Positions 1-5,239 of a stretch of 7,391 nt of DNA are shown here, piece after piece. The stretch covers positions 1 to 7,391 of the forward strand of contig JALZUL010000265.1 in the NCBI GenBank assembly GCA_023301665.1. The letters run 5' to 3'. The number at the start of each line of letters is the position of its first letter. The first letter of the stretch is position 1. A model generated the notes under the pieces. The model was not told the origin of the DNA. It saw only the letters and a list, made by a program, of their open reading frames with translations, and made no database searches. Source of the stretch: Ascidiaceihabitans sp. (GTDB taxonomy: Bacteria; Pseudomonadota; Alphaproteobacteria; Rhodobacterales; Rhodobacteraceae). A program made the position numbers and the translations under genes.

Positions 1-1420
1 GGCCGATCGCTGTCAGCTCGTTCACAGAGATGCCGAATGCGCCGTCGCCAGCAAAGCCAACAACGGGCGTATCTGGCTGGCCGATTTTTGCGCCAACGAT
101 GGATGGCAAGCCATAACCACACGGGCCAAACAGGCCGGGCGCGAGGTATTTGCGGCTGTCGTTGAACGACGGGTAGGCGTTGCCGATGGCGCAGTTGTTG
201 CCGATGTCGGACGAGATGATCGCCTCAACTGGCAGGGCTGCTTGAATTGCGCGCCATGCCATGCGCGGTGCCATCCAATCAGGCTTGGCGGCACGTGCGC
301 GCACGTTCCAATCGGTGCCCGGATCGTCTTGTTCTTCGGTCATGGAGGTTAGTTCTTGTGCCCAAGCAGATTTCGTTGTCGCGATGGTGTTCTTACGATC
401 TGCGCGCCCTGCGTCACCGGCATCATCTGACAATTTGGCCGAAATTGATGAGGCAACTTTTGCCGCGTCACCAACGATGCCAACGGTGACTTTTTTGGTC
501 AGGCCGATGCGATCTGGATTTAGGTCCACTTGGATGATTTTGGCGTCTGTTGGCCAGTAATCGATCCCGTAACCGGGCAAGGTTGAGAACGGATTCAAGC
601 GTGTGCCCAAGCATAGAACAACGTCGGCTTTTGAGATCAGTTCCATTCCAGCCTTAGAGCCGTTGTAGCCCAGTGGGCCCGCATAAAGTGGGTGATTGCC
701 TGGAAAGGCGTCATTGTGTTGGTAGCCAACGCAAACTGGTGCGTCGAGGGTTTCGGCGAGCACGCGGGAGGCTTCGATGCCGCCCTTGGACAGGATTGCG
801 CCTGCGCCGTTTAAGATCACGGGGAACTTTGCGCTTGAGAGCAGGTCGGCTGCGTCTTGCACGGCTACGTCGCCGCCTTGTGGCAGTTCAAAGTCAACGA
901 TCACTGGGAGATCGATGTCGATCACTTGGGTCCAGAAGTCACGCGGTACGTTGATTTGTGCCGGTGCTGATGCGCGTTTGGCTTGCATGATCACGCGGTT
1001 CAGCGTTTCTGCGATGCGGGATGGGTCGCGCACCTCTTCTTGGTAGGCGACACAATCGGCGAACAGGTTCATCTGTTCCATTTCTTGGAAGCCGCCTTGG
1101 CCGATGGTTTTGTTGGCGGCTTGTGGTGTGACCAAAAGCACTGGCGTGTGGTTCCAATAGGCGGTTTTTACGGCGGTCACAAAGTTCGTGATGCCCGGTC
1201 CGTTTTGCGCGATCATCATCGACATTTTACCGGTGGCGCGGGTGAAACCATCGGCCATCATACCGCCGGATGTTTCATGGGCGCAGTCCCAGAAGGTAAT
1301 GCCAGCATCAGGGAAAATGTCGGAAATTGGCATCATGGCCGATCCGATAATGCCAAATGCATTGTCGATGCCATGCATTTGTAACGTTTTTACAAATGCT
1401 TCTTCAGTTGTCATTTTCAT
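1..1420 (-). CDS. xsc: Sulfoacetaldehyde acetyltransferase, partial (C-terminus beyond left edge)
   Basis: Xsc (EC 2.3.3.15) is a cytoplasmic thiamine-diphosphate enzyme that converts sulfoacetaldehyde plus phosphate to acetyl phosphate and sulfite, the C-S bond-breaking step of taurine dissimilation. The minus-strand frame is open from the ATG at 1420 to the window edge, giving 473 codons; the family is usually about 580-600 residues, so roughly the last fifth is missing. Visible signs are the N-terminus MKMTTEEAF, the ThDP-activating glutamate in CAHETSGGMM (E49), the segment QNGPGITNFVTAVKTAYW, and the start of the ThDP/Mg motif, GDGAFG (GDG at residues 458-460); the rest of that motif lies outside. 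A GGAG ribosome site at 1429-1432 is 8 nt before the ATG; a second ATG two codons on is possible. It lies 90 bp after tauR with no terminator seen between, so it is probably co-transcribed. The overall resemblance is to Xsc rather than acetolactate synthase. The call is firm. Confidence 0.96.
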   Translation of the reverse strand, partial: MKMTTEEAFVKTLQMHGIDNAFGIIGSAMMPISDIFPDAGITFWDCAHETSGGMMADGFTRATGKMSMMIAQNGPGITNFVTAVKTAYWNHTPVLLVTPQAANKTIGQGGFQEMEQMNLFADCVAYQEEVRDPSRIAETLNRVIMQAKRASAPAQINVPRDFWTQVIDIDLPVIVDFELPQGGDVAVQDAADLLSSAKFPVILNGAGAILSKGGIEASRVLAETLDAPVCVGYQHNDAFPGNHPLYAGPLGYNGSKAGMELISKADVVLCLGTRLNPFSTLPGYGIDYWPTDAKIIQVDLNPDRIGLTKKVTVGIVGDAAKVASSISAKLSDDAGDAGRADRKNTIATTKSAWAQELTSMTEEQDDPGTDWNVRARAAKPDWMAPRMAWRAIQAALPVEAIISSDIGNNCAIGNAYPSFNDSRKYLAPGLFGPCGYGLPSIVGAKIGQPDTPVVGFAGDGAFGISVNELTAIG

Positions 1421-1510
1421 GAGGGAGGCTCCGGTAACGTATGTTTGTGGGTGTTTCAGGCTTTGATTGCGACAGTAAGGTGAAGGGTGTGACTCGGATA
1501 GGGCCACATG
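1421..1510 (-). other. tauR-xsc spacer
   Basis: This 90-bp spacer separates the tauR stop codon from the xsc start. On the minus strand I see the xsc ribosome site (GGAG, 1429-1432) but no stem-loop with a U-tract and no copy of the GGAC-core TauR box found elsewhere in the window. The simplest reading is read-through from tauR into xsc. Confidence 0.5.
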
Positions 1511-2995
1511 TTAGTTCGCGGTAGGTCCAGATGACGGGTGCGCTTTGATTGCGTCGGCGATGAGTGAGACGCCTTTTGCGATTCTGTTTGCGGGGATTGA
1601 GGAATAGGCGAGGCGGTAAAAATGTTGCGGACGTGCGTCGCCGCCAAAGAACGACTCGCCAGGATCAATCAGAACGCCCTGTGCGCGTAATGTTTCGGCC
1701 AGCTGGACTGTGTCGAGCCCTTCGGGACCGCGCATCCAATAGGACGAGCCGCCATAGGCCCCTTGTCCGGCGATTTCCAAGCCGTGGTCTTCGATGGCTT
1801 TCTGCATGATTTTGCGGCGTTCATAAAAGGCGGTGCTCATACGCCGAACAAGCGCGTCGTAGTGCCCAAGGGACAAAAAGTAGGCGGCAGTGCGCTGGAT
1901 GTGCCCCGGGGGGTGGCGCAAAACAGAAGCGCGTAAGGCGCGGGCCTCGTTTATGAAAGCCTCAGACCCAACCAAATAGCCCAAGCGAAGCCCAGGAAAG
2001 AGCGACTTAGAAAAGCTGCCGACGTAGATAACCCGACCATCAGCATCCAACGATTTGAGCGCAGGGGAGGGCGGTTTGAGAAAGGACATCTCGAACTCGT
2101 AATCGTCCTCGACAATGAGGGCATCCATCTGCCGCGCGCGCTCTAACAAAGCATGGCGCCGGTTCATGGGCATGGTGCCATTTGTCGGGCATTGATGGCT
2201 TGGCGTAACAAAAATAACGTTTGTATCCGGCGGGATGGCATCGGGTGGCAATCCATCTTGGTCGACACGCACAGGGGCCATATTACAACGCGATTGGGTC
2301 AAAATATCACGCAAAGCATGATAGCATGGATCCTCAAATGCAGCCGTTCGGCGCTGGGTCAAAAGCACCTGTGTGGTGAGCCACAATGCGTTTTGCGCGC
2401 CAAGGGTAATCAGGATCTGTTCGGGGCGGGCTGTGATGCCACGACGGGGCAGACTGTGGCGGGCAATAAATTCGATCAATTGGGGGTCATCTTGATCGTA
2501 ATAATCAGTGGTGAGCGGGGTGAAATCCCGTTGCCCCAACGCCTGCAGTGCACAGAGCCGCCAGTTGGCGTGATCAAACAGGGTTGGGTCCGCCTGACCA
2601 TATGTAAACGGGTACCGATATTTGCCCCAATCTTGAGGCTTGCGCGGCGTTTGCCCGCCCGAAAACCGTTGGCCAATTGCGCGTGACCAATCAACCGCAT
2701 CCTTTGTGGGTTCGGTTTTTTTAAAGGCTGGGGGCGTTGGCGCATTCCGCGAAACGTAGTAGCCTGAGCGGCCACGCGACGTGAGATAATCGTTCGATAG
2801 CAGCTCAGTATAGGCGATGGTGACAGTGATGCGGCTGACGTTGAGGTGGGTGGCAAGTTTGCGCGTTGACGGCAGCTTTTCACCGGGCCGGAATCGCCCC
2901 GATAAAATACCCTGCGCGATCATCTGCTGGATCTGGCTTTGCAGCGTGCCCTGATGGTCAGGGTGCAGGAAAAATGTTTCTACAGGTAGGGACAT
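1511..2995 (-). CDS. tauR: TauR, MocR-type (GntR/aminotransferase fusion) transcriptional regulator of taurine use
   Basis: This 494-residue protein joins a GntR-type winged helix-turn-helix (about residues 12-82, with recognition region RKLATHLNVSRITVTIAYTE at 45-64) to a fold-type I aminotransferase domain (about 125-480). The MocR subgroup length is about 450-500. PLP-site features are present: VEDDYE at 295-300 and the Schiff-base lysine K330 in SFSKSLFPGLRLGY. VTPSHQCPTNGTMP (263-276) matches the MocR signature. In Rhodobacter capsulatus, TauR activates tpa-tauR-xsc in response to taurine; here tauR also lies between tpa and xsc, which supports the name. PLP and taurine as effectors are inferred from the family. 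The start at 2995 is well fixed: an in-frame TGA lies four codons upstream, and the next internal Met (M25) would remove part of the DNA-binding domain. No good Shine-Dalgarno sequence precedes the ATG, so translation may be weak or the transcript nearly leaderless. Confidence 0.93.
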   Translation of the reverse strand: MSLPVETFFLHPDHQGTLQSQIQQMIAQGILSGRFRPGEKLPSTRKLATHLNVSRITVTIAYTELLSNDYLTSRGRSGYYVSRNAPTPPAFKKTEPTKDAVDWSRAIGQRFSGGQTPRKPQDWGKYRYPFTYGQADPTLFDHANWRLCALQALGQRDFTPLTTDYYDQDDPQLIEFIARHSLPRRGITARPEQILITLGAQNALWLTTQVLLTQRRTAAFEDPCYHALRDILTQSRCNMAPVRVDQDGLPPDAIPPDTNVIFVTPSHQCPTNGTMPMNRRHALLERARQMDALIVEDDYEFEMSFLKPPSPALKSLDADGRVIYVGSFSKSLFPGLRLGYLVGSEAFINEARALRASVLRHPPGHIQRTAAYFLSLGHYDALVRRMSTAFYERRKIMQKAIEDHGLEIAGQGAYGGSSYWMRGPEGLDTVQLAETLRAQGVLIDPGESFFGGDARPQHFYRLAYSSIPANRIAKGVSLIADAIKAHPSSGPTAN

Positions 2996-3009
2996 TCGAG
3001 CATGTCAAT

Positions 3010-3041
3010 CTGGTTATAATTGCTGGTGAAACTGGACTTAG
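3010..3041 (+). promoter_or_regulatory. TauR-box-like direct repeat over putative tauR promoter
   Basis: CTGGACTTAG (3032-3041) closely resembles the boxes upstream of tpa, and CTGGTTATAA (3010-3019) is a weaker match; their starts are 22 bp apart, about two helical turns. Both read on the plus strand, opposite to tauR. On the tauR strand the weaker repeat contains TATAAC (3018-3013), a plausible -10, and the stronger one covers the position where a -35 would lie, though no good -35 is visible. Binding here would be expected to occlude the tauR promoter, which would suggest negative autoregulation. The strong half is reasonably convincing; the weak half is tentative. Confidence 0.45.
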
Positions 3042-3053
3042 AGTAAATCGAAA

Positions 3054-3067
3054 ACATCTTTAGATGT
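3054..3067. repeat. Short inverted repeat upstream of tauR
   Basis: ACATCT and AGATGT flank a 2-base TT centre, a perfect 6-bp dyad about 60 bp upstream of the tauR start. It could be an operator half-site pair. It is too short to be more than a candidate. Confidence 0.3.
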
Positions 3068-3215
3068 CTAGCGTAAAGCGATCTTTGCATTTGCTGAGCG
3101 AGAAGATCTGTCCCTTTTATATTGGTGTTTTGCGGAGGCGGATCGGACCGTTCGGTTGATTAATCCGGTGGTCTTGCCGTTTTGAGGGCGGTTTTTTCGC
3201 TGAAACAGCACGATT

Positions 3216-3245
3216 TTGTACACATAGGGTGGGTGATTTGTACAA
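3216..3245. promoter_or_regulatory. Palindromic operator pair A (TTGTACAC, TTGTACAA)
   Basis: TTGTACAC (3216-3223) and the perfect palindrome TTGTACAA (3238-3245) lie exactly 22 bp apart, centre to centre, which places them on the same face of the helix. The palindromic core with GT...AC ends is typical of many dimeric regulators, including FadR/FCD-type GntR proteins, but the regulator is unknown and the sequence is unlike the GGAC-core TauR boxes. TTGTAC and TACAAT within the pair (19 bp apart) also give a weak promoter-like reading on the plus strand. Confidence 0.55.
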
Positions 3246-3290
3246 TCCAATGCGCCAGCATGGGCGCCAAATGGTGTGAATTTCGCTGTT

Positions 3291-3320
3291 TTGTACAATT
3301 TGCCCCTAGGAAATGTACAT
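3291..3320. promoter_or_regulatory. Palindromic operator pair B (TTGTACAA, ATGTACAT)
   Basis: TTGTACAA (3291-3298) and ATGTACAT (3313-3320) are both perfect palindromes, again 22 bp apart centre to centre, repeating the geometry of pair A. Centre-to-centre distance from the last site of pair A is 53 bp, close to five helical turns, so all four sites should face the same side. TTTCGCTG stands directly before the first site here, and also before pair A at 3195-3202, which suggests a duplicated module. Confidence 0.55.
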
Positions 3321-3404
3321 TTCGCTTAATCAGGCAGAGGAGGCGTGGTGAAACCGTTAATGCAGGGTCAAAAACATGTGCATTTCAGGTTTACGAAGAG
3401 GCAA

Positions 3405-3431
3405 ATCAGGCGGAGTTTTAGGCCGCCTGAT
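3405..3431 (-). terminator. Stem-loop after tpa, possible terminator or attenuator
   Basis: ATCAGGCGG (3405-3413) pairs perfectly with CCGCCTGAT (3423-3431), a 9-bp GC-rich stem with a 9-nt loop, beginning 20 bp past the tpa stop codon. On the tpa strand the stem is followed only by a short T run (ATTTGCC), so termination is likely partial. It could end part of the tpa transcripts before tauR-xsc or protect the tpa mRNA 3' end. Confidence 0.5.
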
Positions 3432-3450
3432 CCAAAAGCTAGAGATGGGA

Positions 3451-4845
3451 TTATCCGAAAACGCGACTTAGTGCATTGTCGGTCGCCGAGATGATCTGAT
3501 CGATGTCGTCTTTGGTTACGATCAAGGCCGGTGAATAACACAGCGTATTATTGCGACCCGGCAGGGAGCGGTTGGTTGCCCCAATGATAACCCCGTTTTT
3601 CATACAATCGCCGACAACAGCTTGAACACGCTTTTCTTCGATTGGTTCGCGTGTGTCGCGGTCTGCAACAAGTTCCGCACCAAGGAACAGGCCCTTACCA
3701 CGGACATCGCCGATCACTTTGTGTTTGTCTTTAAGGGCGTGAAGCTGATCGAGCATGTAAGCCCCCATGTCGACGGTATTTTGCAACAGGTTCTCGTCTT
3801 CGATGATGCGCATGTTTTCCATCGCGGCCGCGGGCCCTCCGGTGCAGCCGCCAAAGGTGGAGATGTCGCGGAAATAGTTGAGCGGATCAGAGCTGTCATC
3901 TTTGAACATGTCAAAGACCTCTTCGGTGGTCACAAGGCACGAAATCGCGGCGTAACCAGAGGCGACACCTTTGGCCATGGCAACGATATCTGGTTTGATG
4001 CCGTAGTGCTGATAGCCGAACCATTCGCCTGTGCGGCCCACGCCGCAGACGACTTCATCGATGTGCAACAGGATGTCGTATTTCTTGCAGATTTCAGCGA
4101 CGCGTGGCCAGTAGCCATCGGGGGCCTCGATGACGCCGCCACCTGCAGTGACCGGTTCTAGGCACAAGGCACCAACCGTGTCGGGGCCCTCGCGCAAGAT
4201 GACCTCTTCGATTTGGTTGGCCGCCCATTCGCCATAGTTTTCTGCTGGCGCGCCGTCTTGTTCGTGTTTGCGGTATTCGAGGCAATGCGGGACGCGTACA
4301 AACCCCGGGGTGAAGGGGCCGTATTGTGCGTTGCGCTCATCTTGACCACCTGCGGACATCGAGCCGATTGTAGAGCCGTGATAATCGCGGTCGCGGTAAA
4401 GGATCTTGTGCTTTTTGCCGCCGTATTTTTTGTGGGCGATTTGGCGCACCAGTTTGAAGCCTTTTTCATTGGCTTCGGAGCCTGAGTTTGCGTAATAGAC
4501 GCGGCTCATGCCTGGCATCTTGGAGATCAGTTTCTCTGCAAACAAGGCACCGGGAATGGTGCCTGCTGTGCCGCCAAAGAAGTTCATTTTAACAATAGCG
4601 TCGCGCACAGCGTCGCCCATTGTTTCACGCCCGTAGCCTACGTTTACGGTCCAGACGCCACCGGCGACAGCGTCTAGGTGTTCGATTCCTTTTTGATCCC
4701 AAACGCGCATTCCTTTGCCTTCGACGATGATCTTTGGGTCGGCACCGGTGAAAAACTGTTGGTGTTGTACCAAGTGGTGCCAAACATTTGCGCGATCTGC
4801 TTCGATGACGCGTGAGAGATCATTTTCGTTAAATGTACCGTCCAT
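3451..4845 (-). CDS. tpa: Taurine-pyruvate aminotransferase
   Basis: Tpa (EC 2.6.1.77) transfers the amino group of taurine to pyruvate, forming sulfoacetaldehyde and L-alanine in the cytoplasm; sulfoacetaldehyde then goes to Xsc. It is a PLP class III (omega) aminotransferase. With the start at 4845 it has 464 residues, the family's usual size. Seen in order: IWHH-like NVWHHLVQH near residues 20-28, AGGVWTVNVGYGRE (61-74), phosphate-binding NSGSEANE (120-127), DYHGST (154-159), LLHIDEVVCGVGRTG with the cofactor aspartate D263, and the Schiff-base lysine K292 in AMAKGVASGY. An in-frame ATG at 4959 would add 38 residues, but that segment (start MLSSTGPIDC) does not resemble the family, lacks a ribosome site and overlaps the TauR boxes. 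The ATG at 4845 has AGGA 9 nt upstream. It is first in the minus-strand unit, divergent from tauA. Other class III aminotransferases are possible in principle, but the neighbours fix the call. Confidence 0.95.
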   Translation of the reverse strand: MDGTFNENDLSRVIEADRANVWHHLVQHQQFFTGADPKIIVEGKGMRVWDQKGIEHLDAVAGGVWTVNVGYGRETMGDAVRDAIVKMNFFGGTAGTIPGALFAEKLISKMPGMSRVYYANSGSEANEKGFKLVRQIAHKKYGGKKHKILYRDRDYHGSTIGSMSAGGQDERNAQYGPFTPGFVRVPHCLEYRKHEQDGAPAENYGEWAANQIEEVILREGPDTVGALCLEPVTAGGGVIEAPDGYWPRVAEICKKYDILLHIDEVVCGVGRTGEWFGYQHYGIKPDIVAMAKGVASGYAAISCLVTTEEVFDMFKDDSSDPLNYFRDISTFGGCTGGPAAAMENMRIIEDENLLQNTVDMGAYMLDQLHALKDKHKVIGDVRGKGLFLGAELVADRDTREPIEEKRVQAVVGDCMKNGVIIGATNRSLPGRNNTLCYSPALIVTKDDIDQIISATDNALSRVFG

Positions 4846-4854
4846 GGCGCGTGT

Positions 4855-4858
4855 TCCT
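4855..4858 (-). promoter_or_regulatory. tpa ribosome binding site (decides the start)
   Basis: AGGA on the minus strand lies 9 nt before the ATG at 4845. The alternative in-frame ATG at 4959 has no purine-rich sequence at a suitable distance, so this site favours the shorter, family-length protein. Confidence 0.65.
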
Positions 4859-4887
4859 GCTAAAGTTAGAATTTCATGAAATAGAGC

Positions 4888-4902
4888 GGCGTTTTTAACG
4901 CC
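4888..4902. repeat. tpa leader hairpin
   Basis: GGCGTT and AACGCC are perfect 6-bp arms around a 3-nt centre. In tpa mRNA this would be a small hairpin about 43 nt before the start codon. No U-tract follows on the tpa strand, so it is not a simple terminator; an effect on mRNA stability is possible. Confidence 0.35.
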
Positions 4903-4916
4903 TTTGGGCCACCTGA

Positions 4917-4939
4917 TATCGATTCTTGTGCAATCGATA
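4917..4939. repeat. Inverted repeat TATCGATT / AATCGATA next to the TauR boxes
   Basis: Perfect 8-bp arms, TATCGATT (4917-4924) and AATCGATA (4932-4939), flank a 7-bp spacer. The right arm overlaps the tpa-proximal TauR-like box by three bases (4937-4939). From its position it should cover the tpa core promoter, so a second regulator or a promoter-shape role is possible. The function is unknown. Confidence 0.4.
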
Positions 4940-4969
4940 GGTCCAGTTGAGGAAAGCATATATGTCCAA
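4937..4969 (-). promoter_or_regulatory. Tandem TauR boxes upstream of tpa
   Basis: On the minus strand, TTGGACATAT (4969-4960) and CTGGACCTAT (4946-4937) form a direct repeat (8 of 10 identical) with starts 23 bp apart. The tpa-proximal edge is 92 bp before the tpa ATG, a good place for an activator. MocR regulators typically bind direct repeats about two helical turns apart, and from memory the R. capsulatus TauR site contains CTGGACTTAA-type repeats, close to these. Assignment to TauR is therefore strong inference. The boxes are about 270 bp from the tauA ATG and could also serve tauABC. Confidence 0.7.
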
Positions 4970-5004
4970 AATGGAGGCGGCTTTGGGTTGATGGGTGAGG
5001 GTTA

Positions 5005-5029
5005 GTTGAAATTATCGTTATATTTCAAC
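5005..5029. repeat. Inverted repeat GTTGAAAT / ATTTCAAC
   Basis: Perfect 8-bp arms at 5005-5012 and 5022-5029 flank a 9-bp AT-rich spacer in the middle of the divergent region. It looks like an operator for a dimeric protein. No U-tract follows on either strand, so it is not a terminator. The binding protein is unknown. Confidence 0.4.
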
Positions 5030-5065
5030 AAGGCAGGGCGTCTTTTAAGCATCGCGGGGGGGTAA

Positions 5066-5079
5066 TTCGAATATTCGAA
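5066..5079. repeat. 14-bp perfect palindrome TTCGAATATTCGAA
   Basis: This palindrome is also two copies of TTCGAA two bases apart, followed by a further TTCG at 5081-5084. It lies about 160 bp upstream of the tauA start and is a candidate operator for tauABC. No regulator can be named from sequence alone. Confidence 0.45.
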
Positions 5080-5205
5080 CTTCGTGAAAAATTGTAAAAA
5101 CCGTTGATCCCTAGCCAAATATGGTTTCGGATCACGATGTGGCGCGATCTGGCTTGTTATCCTGATCTGAGCTGCGCAAGGTGAAAAACATCTGCATAAA
5201 ATGAG

Positions 5206-5233
5206 TGCCACGCCATGTGGCAACAAACGGGAG
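5206..5233 (+). promoter_or_regulatory. tauA leader hairpin and ribosome binding site
   Basis: TGCCAC (5206-5211) and GTGGCA (5217-5222) can form a 6-bp hairpin with a 5-nt loop. Seven bases further on, GGGAG (5229-5233) lies 6 nt before the ATG at 5240. This ribosome site favours the ATG at 5240 over the in-frame ATG at 5201, which would put 13 residues (MSATPCGNK...) ahead of an otherwise normal signal peptide. Confidence 0.6.
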
Positions 5234-5239
5234 ACGATC

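Larger units (their letters stand above)
2996..3450. other. tpa-tauR intergenic region, regulatory, no convincing gene
   Basis: This 455-bp stretch lies inside the presumed tpa-tauR-xsc unit. Small open frames on both strands begin only with TTG or other weak starts, have no ribosome site, are rich in Cys, Arg and Ser, and run through palindromic operator sequence, so I do not call a gene. From the tauR side it holds a TauR-box-like pair (3010-3041), a 6-bp inverted repeat ACATCT-TT-AGATGT (3054-3067), four TGTACA palindromes in two pairs (3216-3245, 3291-3320) and a 9-bp stem-loop just after tpa (3405-3431). The stretch 3068-3194 shows nothing I recognise. The region probably carries an independent tauR promoter. 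Confidence 0.7.
4846..5239. other. Divergent tpa / tauA control region
   Basis: These 394 bp separate the start codons of tpa (minus) and tauA (plus). The tpa side holds a perfect palindrome ATTTCATGAAAT (4871-4882), a GGCGTT-TTT-AACGCC hairpin (4888-4902), an 8-bp inverted repeat (4917-4939) and two TauR-like boxes (4937-4969). The tauA side holds an 8-bp inverted repeat (5005-5029), the palindrome at 5066-5079, and a leader hairpin (5206-5222) ahead of the tauA ribosome site. I find no convincing sigma-70 -35/-10 pair for either gene, which fits activator-dependent promoters but does not prove it. Confidence 0.75.

Noticed and set aside
2153..2686. 177-codon plus-strand frame
   Set aside because: Antisense shadow of tauR, which has full MocR motifs in the same stretch.
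3015..3020. Perfect TATAAT on the plus strand near tauR
   Set aside because: No -35 at 16-18 bp upstream, and plus-strand transcription would run antisense into tpa with no gene to serve; the AT-rich core is better explained by the tauR promoter on the other strand.
3176..3197. GC-rich stretch followed by TTTTTT, terminator-like on the plus strand
   Set aside because: Only a 3-4 bp stem can be drawn, and no plus-strand gene precedes it.
3068..3298. 76-codon minus-strand frame in the tpa-tauR gap
   Set aside because: It starts with TTG inside a TTGTACAA palindrome, has no ribosome site, composition rich in Arg, Ser and Lys, and no recognisable family.
3182..3421. 79-codon plus-strand frame in the same gap
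   Set aside because: TTG start, no ribosome site, cysteine-rich composition, and it spans both operator pairs; it looks like chance.
3622..4161. 179-codon plus-strand frame
   Set aside because: Antisense shadow of tpa; no ribosome site or family features.
5201..5239. Upstream ATG for tauA
   Set aside because: It adds 13 residues ahead of a normal signal peptide and places the leader hairpin and GGGAG ribosome site inside coding sequence; ATG at 5240 fits better.
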